Below, one piece after another: positions 27,363 to 34,586 of a DNA stretch of 64,000 nt. Each line of letters starts with the position of its first letter. Positions within the stretch are counted from its first letter, which is position 1. Source of the DNA: Pseudokineococcus lusitanus (GTDB lineage Bacteria > Actinomycetota > Actinomycetes > Actinomycetales > Quadrisphaeraceae); contig NZ_RJKN01000002.1 of assembly GCF_003751265.1 (NCBI RefSeq), positions 62,001-126,000 of the forward strand, written 5' to 3'. The notes beneath the pieces were generated by a model. The model was given only the letters and a program-made list of their open reading frames with translations, was not told the DNA's origin and made no database searches. The position numbers were made by a program, and so were the translations under genes.

Positions 27363-27564
27363 CACCACGAGGCGCCCTGCTCACCACCTCGCCGACGGCG
27401 TCGCCCGCGGGCCACGGGTCGGCGTCGCGCCGTCACCGGGACGACGCAGCACGGTCCACCCGGACGCGAGCTCGCCCCAGGTGCCCGTCGGGTCGTCGAC
27501 GTCCGGACGCCGGCTCGCTCGGCTCGCCGACGCCGCCCCGCGCCCGACGAGAGGGCGGAGGCGG

Positions 27565-30537
27565 TCAGCCCTCGTCGATGACGCGGCCGCCGAGCACCTG
27601 CTCGACGAGGCGGGCGCCCACGAGGCTCTCGTCCTCGGCGTCGGCGTCGTCACGGCTGGGGGCGTCGTCGGGGTCCTCGACGACGTCGCCCGCGGCGGCC
27701 GGTGCCGCGGGCTCGGCGGACGTCGCCAGCCGGCTGCGGGAGGCCGCGGCGGCCGCGCGGGCCGCGGCCGCGCCGGTGAGGCGGGGCGGCGTGGGCGCGG
27801 TCGGCTCCGGCGCGAGCGGCGGGCCGCCCGCCCGGGGACCACCGGGCGCCCCGGCGTCGGCCGACGGGCCGACCGGGGCGACGGCGACCGGCTCACGGAC
27901 CGCCGGGGCCTCAGCCACGGGAGTCGGCGTCGTCGGCCGCGGGGACGGCTCGTCGCGGTCCGGCGTCGGGGCCTGCTGCTGCTCCTGCGGCGGGGCCGCC
28001 GCCCGCTCGCCGGCGTGCCCCTGCGGGCGCGCGGCGGCGGGCGGTGCCGACGGCGCGACGGCGCCGCGGGGGGCGTGGAGGTCCGGGGGCGGGCCGTCCT
28101 CCGGCGGGGCGTCGTCGTCCGGCGGCTCGGCCGGCGGCAGGTCGTCCCAGTCGGTCGGGGGCAGCGGACGGCCGCCGCGCGCGGCACCGCGCGAGGAGGA
28201 GCCGCGCGCCGCCTGGCCGCGGGACGCGCCGCCCCGGGCCGGCGCACGGCCGGTCCCACCCTGGGCGCGTGCCGGAGCACCGCGGTCGGGCGTCCCGTCC
28301 GCGGACGCCGGCTCGGGAGCGCGACGACCACCGGCGGCCGGGGGGTCGTCCTCCCCCGCCGCGGGGGCGGGCGACGGGGGCACCGGCGCGGCAGCGGGAG
28401 TAGCCGCGGGCGCGGACGCGGACGCGGACGTCGTCGGCGCGGCCGTGGCCTGGCGGCCCGCGCCGGGGCGCGCCGGCTCGGGCCAGTCGTCCTCGCCCGC
28501 GGCGGGAGCCGACGCGGGCGCGGCGGAACGGGCCGCAGGAGGCGTGGACGCCGGGGCGGAGGAGCCGCGTCCGCCCCCGGCCGGGGGTCGCTGCGCGCCC
28601 CGGCCGTCGGACGACGACGGCGCACCGGTCGGCGCACCGCCGGGACGGGTCGCCGACGGCGGACGGCCACCGTCCGTCCCGCCCGCGTCGCCGCGGGACC
28701 GGCCGCCGTCGCCCGACGAACCACCACCGCGCGGACCGCCGTCGCGGCCCACCGGACGGGAACCGGACGCGCCCGCCGACGAGGGAGGAGCGGCCGGCGG
28801 TGCGCCGGGCGTCGCCACCTCGACCGGCAGGTCGAGCCCGAGGACGTCGACGAGCGCGCGGCGGACGACGTCGGCGTGCGGCCCGCTGGCGAAGGTCCGG
28901 GCGAGCCCCTCGGACGGCAGCGCGAGGCGGACGGCGCCGCCGGTGACCTCGTGCACCTGGACGTGCTGGCTGACGAGCGACCACGTCGCCCGGCGCAGCG
29001 TGCCCACGCGCTCGAGGACGTCGGGCCACATGCGGCGCACGGTGTCGACGTCGCCGCCGGCCGACGACGCGGTGGGCGCGGGCCGGGTCGGCGCGGGGGC
29101 GGGCGCCTCGGCCGGCGCCGAGGGGGCGGGCGCCGACGGGGCGGGCGCGGCGGGAGAGGTGGCGGCCGGGGCGGCGGCAGCCACCGGCTCCTCCGCGGGC
29201 GCAGGCACCACACGACGGCGCGGCGCCTCGACGGCCGCCTCGTCGGGCGCGGGCGCCGGGGCGGCGGCCGCCGGGGCGGGCGACGGCGCCAGCGGAGCGG
29301 CAGCCGTCCCCGTCGGCCCGGTGACGGGCACCCCGAGGCGCCGCTCGAGCCGGTCGACGCGTGCGCCGAGCCCGCGCTCGCCGACGTCGGCGACCGGCAG
29401 CAGCAGCCGCGCGCAGAGCAGCTCGAGGTGGAGCCGCGGCGACGTCGCGCCGGTCATCTCGGTGAGGGCGGCGTTGGCGACGTCGGCGGCCCGGCTGAGC
29501 TCGGCGAGGCCGAGCAGCTGCGCCTGGCCCTGCATGCGGGCCAGCTGGTCCTCCGGCACCGTGCGCAGCACGGCGCGGGCCCCCTCGCCGGTGGCGCGGA
29601 CGACGACGAGGTCGCGCAGCCGCTCGAGGAGGTCCTCGACGAAGCGCCGCGGGTCGTGGCCGGAGCCGACGACCCGGTCGACGACGCGGAAGACGCTGCC
29701 GCCGTCGCCGGCCGCCAGCGCGTCGACGACGTCGTCGAGGAGGCTGCCGTGCGTGTAGCCGAGCAGGGAGATGGCGCGCTCGTAGTCGACGCCGCCCTCG
29801 TCGGCGCCGGCGACGAGCTGGTCGAGCACCGAGAGGGAGTCGCGGACCGAACCGGCGCCGGCGCGCACGACGAGGGGCAGCACGCCCTTGCCGACGGGCA
29901 CGCCCTCGACCTCGGCCAGGTGCTCGAGGTAGCCGAGCAGCACCTCGGGCGGCACGAGCCGGAAGGGGTAGTGGTGGGTGCGCGAGCGGATGGTGCCGAG
30001 CACCTTGTCCGGCTCCGTCGTGGCGAAGACGAAGACGACGTGCTCGGGGGGCTCCTCGACGAGCTTGAGCAGCGCGTTGAAGCCCTGGGACGTGACCATG
30101 TGGGCCTCGTCGACGACGAAGACCTTGTAGCGGTCCCGGGCCGGGGCGAACGTGGCGCGCTCGCGGAGCTCGCGGGCGTCGTCGACGCCGCCGTGGCTGG
30201 CCGCGTCGATCTCGAGGACGTCGAGGCTCCCCGAGCCGCCGCGGGCCAGCTCGACGCAGCTGGGGCACTGCCCGCACGGGGTGTCCGTGGGCGTCTGCCG
30301 CTGCCCGTCGGGCCCGGTGCAGTTGAGGCAGCGGGCGAGGATCCGCGCCGACGTCGTCTTCCCGCAGCCGCGCGGCCCGGAGAAGAGGTACGCGTGGTTG
30401 ACGCGCCCCGTCCGCAGCGCCTGCATGAGCGGCGCCGTGACGTGCTCCTGGCCGATGACGTCCTCGAAGCTCTCCGGCCGGTAGCGCCGGTACAGCGCGA
30501 GCGTCGGCCCGTCCCCGCCTCGTCCACCCGCAGCCAC
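27565..30537 (-). CDS. dnaX: DNA polymerase III subunit gamma/tau
   Basis: The 990-aa protein starts ALYRRYRPESFEDVIGQEHV within its first 30 residues. Walker A GPRGCGKTT, a zinc module (CLNC ... CGQCPSC), Walker B VFVVDEAHM and the sensor stretch GTIRSRTHHYPF follow in the first 220 residues; the clamp-loader collar domain ends near residue 370. From about residue 410 to the end lies a very long Ala/Pro/Gly/Arg-rich tail broken by one ordered block (VDTVRRMWPDVLERVGTLRR, about 500-580) that looks like the tau domain. GTG 30537 lies 7 nt after TACCGT, suggesting a leaderless mRNA. Confidence 0.94.
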   Translation of the reverse strand: MAAGGRGGDGPTLALYRRYRPESFEDVIGQEHVTAPLMQALRTGRVNHAYLFSGPRGCGKTTSARILARCLNCTGPDGQRQTPTDTPCGQCPSCVELARGGSGSLDVLEIDAASHGGVDDARELRERATFAPARDRYKVFVVDEAHMVTSQGFNALLKLVEEPPEHVVFVFATTEPDKVLGTIRSRTHHYPFRLVPPEVLLGYLEHLAEVEGVPVGKGVLPLVVRAGAGSVRDSLSVLDQLVAGADEGGVDYERAISLLGYTHGSLLDDVVDALAAGDGGSVFRVVDRVVGSGHDPRRFVEDLLERLRDLVVVRATGEGARAVLRTVPEDQLARMQGQAQLLGLAELSRAADVANAALTEMTGATSPRLHLELLCARLLLPVADVGERGLGARVDRLERRLGVPVTGPTGTAAAPLAPSPAPAAAAPAPAPDEAAVEAPRRRVVPAPAEEPVAAAAPAATSPAAPAPSAPAPSAPAEAPAPAPTRPAPTASSAGGDVDTVRRMWPDVLERVGTLRRATWSLVSQHVQVHEVTGGAVRLALPSEGLARTFASGPHADVVRRALVDVLGLDLPVEVATPGAPPAAPPSSAGASGSRPVGRDGGPRGGGSSGDGGRSRGDAGGTDGGRPPSATRPGGAPTGAPSSSDGRGAQRPPAGGGRGSSAPASTPPAARSAAPASAPAAGEDDWPEPARPGAGRQATAAPTTSASASAPAATPAAAPVPPSPAPAAGEDDPPAAGGRRAPEPASADGTPDRGAPARAQGGTGRAPARGGASRGQAARGSSSRGAARGGRPLPPTDWDDLPPAEPPDDDAPPEDGPPPDLHAPRGAVAPSAPPAAARPQGHAGERAAAPPQEQQQAPTPDRDEPSPRPTTPTPVAEAPAVREPVAVAPVGPSADAGAPGGPRAGGPPLAPEPTAPTPPRLTGAAAARAAAAASRSRLATSAEPAAPAAAGDVVEDPDDAPSRDDADAEDESLVGARLVEQVLGGRVIDEG

Positions 30538-30544
30538 GACGGAG

Positions 30545-30550
30545 ACGGTA
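30545..30550 (-). promoter_or_regulatory. -10 hexamer TACCGT of dnaX
   Basis: On the minus strand TACCGT ends 7 nt before GTG 30537. It is the only candidate promoter in the 103-bp region shared with the divergent ABC exporter gene. Confidence 0.4.
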
Positions 30551-30640
30551 GCCGCGCCCGCCGACAGCCGGGACCGGCCCGGTGGACGACGGCGGGCGCC
30601 CGCGGCGTCGGCACCCCCGGCGCGGGGCGACCATGGTCGG

Positions 30641-32461
30641 GTGGCAGACGCGGCGGACGACCGGCAGGGCACGGCGGGCACGGGGTCGGCGCCGCCCGGC
30701 GGCGCCCGGCTCGGCCTGCGGGCCCTCGTGCCCTACCTGCGCGAGCACACCCGCGCGCTGGCCCTCGTGGCCGTCGTCTCCCTCGTGGGGGCCGCCGCGT
30801 CGCTGGCCCAGCCGCTCCTCGTGCAGCGGATCATCACGGCGGTCTCCGACGGCGCGTCCGTGGCCGGGCCCGCCGCCGTCGCGGTCCTCGTCCTCGTCGT
30901 CGCCGCGCTCGTCGGCGGCCTGCAGCAGTACCTCCTGCAGCGCACCGCCGAGGGCGTCGTCCTGTCGACCCGCCGCACGCTCGTCGAGCGGCTGCTCCGG
31001 CTGCCCGTCGCCGAGTACGACAGCCGGCGGACCGGCGACCTCATGTCGCGCGTCGGCGCCGACACGACGCTGCTGCGGGCCGTCGTCACGTCCGGCCTCG
31101 TCGAGGTCGCCGCCAACGTCCTCGTCGTCGTCGGCGCGCTCGTGGCGATGGCGCTCGTGGACCCCGTCCTGCTGGCCGTGGCGCTGACGGGCGTCCTGCT
31201 CGGCGTCGTCGCGGGCGTCTCGGTGGCCCGGCGCGTGCGGGCCCTGTCGCTCGCCGCGCAGACCCGGGTCGGCGAGATGAGCGCCGCCGTCGAGCGCGCG
31301 CTCGGCGCCGTCCGCACCATCCGCGCCAGCGGGGCGACGGAGCGCGAGGTGGCCGTCGTCCTCGACCGCGCCCGCGCCGCGCACGACGCCGGCGTCCGGT
31401 CGGCCCGGACGAGCGCCGTCGTCTCGCCGGTCATGGTCGTCGCGGTCCAGGGCGCCTTCGTCGCGGTCCTCGCCGTCGGCGGCGCGCGCGTGGCGGCCGG
31501 CGCGCTGACGGTCGCCGAGCTCGTCTCCTTCGTCCTCTTCCTCTTCCTCCTCGTCCTGCCGCTCGCGTCCGTCCTCCAGGCGTACACGCTCCTGCAGCAG
31601 GGCCTCGGCGCGCTGACCCGGATCGAGGAGGTCGTCGCGCTCCCGCTCGAGGACGACGACGCCCCGGCGGCGCGCGCCCCCGTCGTCGCCCGGCCGCGCG
31701 CGCCGTCCACCGCCCCCACGCCGACGGTGCCGCTGCTCGAGCTGTCCCGGGTCTCCTTCACCTACCCCGACGGCACCGAGGTGCTGCGCGACGTCGACCT
31801 CGTCGTCCCGCACGGCTCCCGCACGGCGCTCGTGGGCCCGTCCGGCGCCGGCAAGTCGACGCTGCTGCAGCTCGTCGAGCGCTTCCACGACGTCACCGGC
31901 GGGGAGCTCCGCCTCGACGGCACGGACGTCCGGGCCCTCCCGCGCGACGCCGTCCGGCGCCGGCTCGGCTACGTCGAGCAGGACGCGCCCGTCCTGGCCG
32001 GGACGCTGGCCGACAACCTCCGGCTCGCGGCCCCCGATGCCGACGACCGCGCGCTGCACGACGTCCTCGCGGCGGTCCGCCTCACCGGCCTCGTGGAGCG
32101 CTCGCCCGAGGGCCTGGCGGCCGAGGTCGGCGAGGAGGGCGTGCGCCTGTCGGGCGGCGAGCGCCAGCGGCTGGCCATCGCCCGCTCGCTGCTGGCCCGC
32201 CCCGAGCTGCTGCTGCTCGACGAGCCGACGGCGAGCCTCGACGCGCGCAGCGAGCAGGCGCTGCGGGAGGCGCTCGCGACGGCGGCGCGGGCGAGCACGC
32301 TGCTCGTCGTGGCGCACCGGCTCTCGACGGTCGTCGACTCCGACCAGATCGTCGTGCTCGAGGCGGGCCGGGTGGTCGGCACGGGCACCCACGCGGAGCT
32401 GCTGGAGACCTCGCCGCTCTACCGCGACCTCGCGACGGCGCAGCTGCTCGTCGCGCGCTGA
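30641..32461 (+). CDS. ABC exporter with fused membrane and ATPase domains
   Basis: The 606-aa half-transporter has six transmembrane helices in the first 320 residues, with the coupling-helix region EYDSRRTGDLMSRVGADTTLL near residue 125. The NBD follows an Ala/Pro linker: Walker A GPSGAGKST (about 402), Q-loop VEQDAPV, signature LSGGERQRLAIARSLL, Walker B LLLLDEPTASLD and H-loop AHRLST. It should work as a homodimer exporting lipids, peptides or drugs; the substrate is unknown. Start GTG 30641. Confidence 0.92.
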   Translation: MADAADDRQGTAGTGSAPPGGARLGLRALVPYLREHTRALALVAVVSLVGAAASLAQPLLVQRIITAVSDGASVAGPAAVAVLVLVVAALVGGLQQYLLQRTAEGVVLSTRRTLVERLLRLPVAEYDSRRTGDLMSRVGADTTLLRAVVTSGLVEVAANVLVVVGALVAMALVDPVLLAVALTGVLLGVVAGVSVARRVRALSLAAQTRVGEMSAAVERALGAVRTIRASGATEREVAVVLDRARAAHDAGVRSARTSAVVSPVMVVAVQGAFVAVLAVGGARVAAGALTVAELVSFVLFLFLLVLPLASVLQAYTLLQQGLGALTRIEEVVALPLEDDDAPAARAPVVARPRAPSTAPTPTVPLLELSRVSFTYPDGTEVLRDVDLVVPHGSRTALVGPSGAGKSTLLQLVERFHDVTGGELRLDGTDVRALPRDAVRRRLGYVEQDAPVLAGTLADNLRLAAPDADDRALHDVLAAVRLTGLVERSPEGLAAEVGEEGVRLSGGERQRLAIARSLLARPELLLLDEPTASLDARSEQALREALATAARASTLLVVAHRLSTVVDSDQIVVLEAGRVVGTGTHAELLETSPLYRDLATAQLLVAR

Positions 32462-32495
32462 GCGCGGCCGTCGGGCCCGGCGGGCGGGACGCAGA

Positions 32496-32584
32496 GGACC
32501 CCCCGCGCACCCGCCAGAGCCTGCCTGCCCTTGCTGCCTTCCGGCCCTGGGGGAGTTCAGCAGGGTGACGCCACGCGAGGGGCC
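32496..32584 (-). ncRNA. ffs: Signal recognition particle RNA (small, 4.5S-like)
   Basis: The minus strand contains the SRP domain IV hairpin with conserved GGCCGGAAGGCAGCAAGGGCA (18-20 of its bases universally conserved), including the GGAA tetraloop and the asymmetric internal loop that binds Ffh. The flanks GGCCCCTCGCG and CGCGGGGGGTCC pair to close the rod. A TACAGT -10 at 32592-32597 puts the 5' end near 32584. The exact 3' end is approximate. Confidence 0.9.
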
Positions 32585-32591
32585 GGGCGCC

Positions 32592-32597
32592 ACTGTA
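32592..32597 (-). promoter_or_regulatory. -10 hexamer TACAGT of the SRP RNA
   Basis: TACAGT on the minus strand lies 7 nt before the expected 5' G of the RNA at 32584-32585. Confidence 0.55.
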
Positions 32598-32657
32598 GGG
32601 GACGCACGCGGAGGCCGTCGCCCCTCCCTGCGGGCGCGAGCGGTGCCGGACCTGGGC

Positions 32658-32663
32658 TAGGCT
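32658..32663 (+). promoter_or_regulatory. -10 hexamer of tRNA-Ser(GGA)
   Basis: TAGGCT lies 7 nt before the tRNA 5' end and is identical to the hexamer before tRNA-Pro. The tRNA transcript would have almost no leader. Confidence 0.55.
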
Positions 32664-32670
32664 CCTCCGC

Positions 32671-32756
32671 GGAGGATTCGCCTAGTGGCCTATGGCGCAC
32701 GCTTGGAAAGCGTGTTGGGGAGACCCTCGGGGGTTCGAATCCCCCATCCTCCGCCA
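32671..32756 (+). tRNA. tRNA-Ser (anticodon GGA)
   Basis: The acceptor stem is GGAGGAT (32671-32677) with ATCCTCC (32746-32752) and discriminator G, followed by an encoded CCA. Anticodon loop TTGGAAA gives GGA. A long variable arm (TTGGGGAGACCCTC) is typical of tRNA-Ser. The T-loop is GTTCGAATC. Confidence 0.95.
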
Positions 32757-32770
32757 GGGCGTCCGCGCCC

Positions 32771-32798
32771 CGAAGGCCCCGCCCCGGCGGGGCCTTCG
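32771..32798 (+). terminator. tRNA-Ser terminator
   Basis: A perfect 13-bp stem CGAAGGCCCCGCC (32771-32783) pairs with 32786-32798. It lies 14 nt after the tRNA CCA. Confidence 0.75.
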
Positions 32799-32877
32799 TC
32801 GTCCCGGGGCACCCGGACGGCCGACCCGCCGGGACTGCTGCGACCCGTTGTCGGACCCCCGTGGCACCGTTCCGGCC

Positions 32878-33108
32878 ATGACCACCACCTCCTCCCGCAC
32901 CCGTGCGCGCGCCGCGGCCGACGCCGCCGGGGAGCTCCGCTGGGCCGCCGCCCTCGACGACGCCGACTGCGCCGTCTGCGGCACCGCCGTCCCCCACGAG
33001 CTCGTCGAGTGCGTCGACGGGCACGGCGACGACTGCCCCGACGTCGTGTGCACCGCCTGCGGCGCCGTCGCCGTGACCGCCCGGAGCCCGCTCGCCCGCG
33101 CGTCCTGA
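32878..33108 (+). CDS. Small cysteine-rich protein of unknown function
   Basis: This 76-aa protein has an Arg/Ala-rich N-terminus and then DCAVCG ... VECVDGHGDDCPDVVCTACG, six cysteines and a histidine in about 35 residues, which could form a zinc ribbon or knuckle. No function is recognised. CACCGT ends 7 nt before the ATG, a leaderless-type start. It lies alone between the tRNA-Ser terminator and the next promoter. Confidence 0.6.
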   Translation: MTTTSSRTRARAAADAAGELRWAAALDDADCAVCGTAVPHELVECVDGHGDDCPDVVCTACGAVAVTARSPLARAS

Positions 33109-33210
33109 CCCGTCCCGGCCGGTCCGCCGGTCGAGGCCCGCGGGCGGGGCGGCACCGCCGTCCGCGCGGCGCACCGCCGGGCCGGCCGTCCCACCGCCTA
33201 CGCTGCGCCG

Positions 33211-33510
33211 GTGATCTTCCGGTCGGTGGGCGAGGGGCGCCCCTACCCCGACCACGGCCGTACCCGGACGCGCGACTGGTCCGAGGTGCCGCCCCGGCAG
33301 GTCCGCCTCGAGCACCTCGTGACGACGCGCAGGACGCTCGACCTCGACGCGCTGCTGGCCGAGGACTCCACCTTCTACGGCGACCTCTTCGCGCACGTCG
33401 TCGAGTGGCGAGGGGTCATGTACCTCGAGGACGGCCTCCACCGTGCCGTCCGCGCCGCCCTGCACCAGCGCCCCACGCTGCACGCGCGCGTGCTGGTCCT
33501 GGAGGACTGA
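33211..33510 (+). CDS. Conserved actinobacterial protein often labelled VapB-family antitoxin
   Basis: The 99-aa protein reads MIFRSVGEGRPYPDHGRTRT at the start and AEDSTFYGDLFAHVVEWRGV in the middle. I recognise it as a conserved actinobacterial family that is commonly annotated as VapB-like. It has no ribbon-helix-helix or AbrB motif that I can see, and no PIN-domain toxin is adjacent. It is followed 1 nt later by the LytR_C protein, a recurring pair. GTG 33211 follows TACGCT by 6 nt, so leaderless translation is likely. The function is unknown. Confidence 0.75.
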   Translation: MIFRSVGEGRPYPDHGRTRTRDWSEVPPRQVRLEHLVTTRRTLDLDALLAEDSTFYGDLFAHVVEWRGVMYLEDGLHRAVRAALHQRPTLHARVLVLED

Positions 33511-33511
33511 C

Positions 33512-34147
33512 ATGGCCCGACCCGCCACCCAGCCCACGGACCCCGGGGCCGCCGTCCGCCGCCGCCGCCGCGCCCGGGCCCGCCAGAGCGCCGTCTTCGT
33601 CGCGGTCTTCCTCGTCGTCATCGGCATCGGCATCGGCGCCGCCGGCGTCAACCGCGGGTGGTGGGAGGGCCCCTTCGGCGCGGCCGAGGAGGAGGTCGCC
33701 GAGGGCGGCCCCTGCCCCCAGGCCGTCACCGTGCAGGTCGACCCCGCCTCCGTCGAGGTCACCGTCCTCAACGCCACCGGGCGCACCGGCCTCGCCGGCG
33801 ACGTCACCGCCGAGCTCGTCGCCCGCGGCCTCGCCGTCGGCACGCCCGGCAACGCCGCCTCGGGCACGAGCGTGACCTCGGCGGCGCAGGTGCGCTACGG
33901 CCCCGAGGGCGAGCGGGCGGCGCAGGGCCTCGCCAGCATCGTCCCGGGCGCCGAGCTCGTCGCCGACGACGGCCGCCCCGGCACGGCCGTGGACCTCCTG
34001 CTCGGCGAGGCCTACGAGTCCCTCGCCCCGGCGGGGTCCCCCCTCACCGCCGTCCAGCAGCCCGACCCGGCGTCGGTGCCCGCCTCGTGCGCCCCGCCGA
34101 CGACGCCCGCCCCCTCCCCGGCGCCCAGCGCGGCGCCGACGTCCTGA
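33512..34147 (+). CDS. LytR C-terminal domain membrane protein
   Basis: The 211-aa protein has a basic cytoplasmic N-terminus (RRRRRARARQ), one membrane helix (AVFVAVFLVVIGIGIGAAGV, about residues 27-46) and an extracytoplasmic LytR_C domain (about 80-170) with VEVTVLNATGRTGLAGDVTA. A Pro/Ser/Ala-rich tail ends the protein. LytR_C domains occur in cell-wall proteins, but without the LCP catalytic domain this is not a ligase. Tightly spaced with its neighbours, it is probably co-transcribed with the gene before it. Confidence 0.85.
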   Translation: MARPATQPTDPGAAVRRRRRARARQSAVFVAVFLVVIGIGIGAAGVNRGWWEGPFGAAEEEVAEGGPCPQAVTVQVDPASVEVTVLNATGRTGLAGDVTAELVARGLAVGTPGNAASGTSVTSAAQVRYGPEGERAAQGLASIVPGAELVADDGRPGTAVDLLLGEAYESLAPAGSPLTAVQQPDPASVPASCAPPTTPAPSPAPSAAPTS

Positions 34148-34148
34148 C

Positions 34149-34586
34149 GTGGGCGCCCGCCCGCCCGTCGGCGGGCCCGGTCCCGCCGACGACGCGCCCC
34201 CGGAGGACGACCGGCCCGCCGACCCGACGCCGGCCCCGAGCGCCCGGGACCTCGTCCGCGGACGGCGGCGGGCGCCGCGGCGGGCCGACCCGGGCGGCCG
34301 GCAGCACCACATCGGCGACGCCCCGGCCCGCATGCCGGTCCTCCGCCCGGACGGGACGACGGGGACGACCCGGACGTCCGTCGTGCAGCTGAGGTCGGCG
34401 CACGCCGCGCGCCTGGCCGCGCTGGAGGCCGAGCTCGAGGCCGAGATGCGCGCCGAGGCGGCCGCCGGTCGCTACGAGGAGGCGGCGGTCGCCCGCGACG
34501 AGCTCGCGGCCGTACGGGCCGAGGTCGCGGCCCGGGCCGCGAGGGCGGCTCCCTCCCCGGGGCCCGACGGGTCCGCCGCGGGCTGA
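34149..34586 (+). CDS. UVR-motif-like coiled-coil protein
   Basis: The 145-aa product starts at GTG 34149, 1 nt after the LytR_C stop. The first 70 residues are Pro/Asp/Arg-rich and probably disordered. Residues about 85-130 (LEAELEAEMRAEAAAGRYEEAAVARDEL) form a helical hairpin like the UvrB/UvrC interaction motif. The last 115 nt overlap the convergent MocR gene on the other strand, which is unusual. It could be a real third gene of the operon or a run-on frame; coding-like composition and spacing favour a gene. Confidence 0.55.
   Translation: MGARPPVGGPGPADDAPPEDDRPADPTPAPSARDLVRGRRRAPRRADPGGRQHHIGDAPARMPVLRPDGTTGTTRTSVVQLRSAHAARLAALEAELEAEMRAEAAAGRYEEAAVARDELAAVRAEVAARAARAAPSPGPDGSAAG

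Noticed and set aside
27381-27564. Small minus-strand gene between array B and dnaX (peptide containing DDPTGTWGELASGW)
   Set aside because: The frame looks coding for about 30 residues, but it has no ATG or GTG start that would include this part and no ribosome-binding site.
33211-33510. Toxin-antitoxin system
   Set aside because: The common VapB label is not supported here: no PIN-domain or other toxin gene is adjacent and no antitoxin DNA-binding motif is visible.
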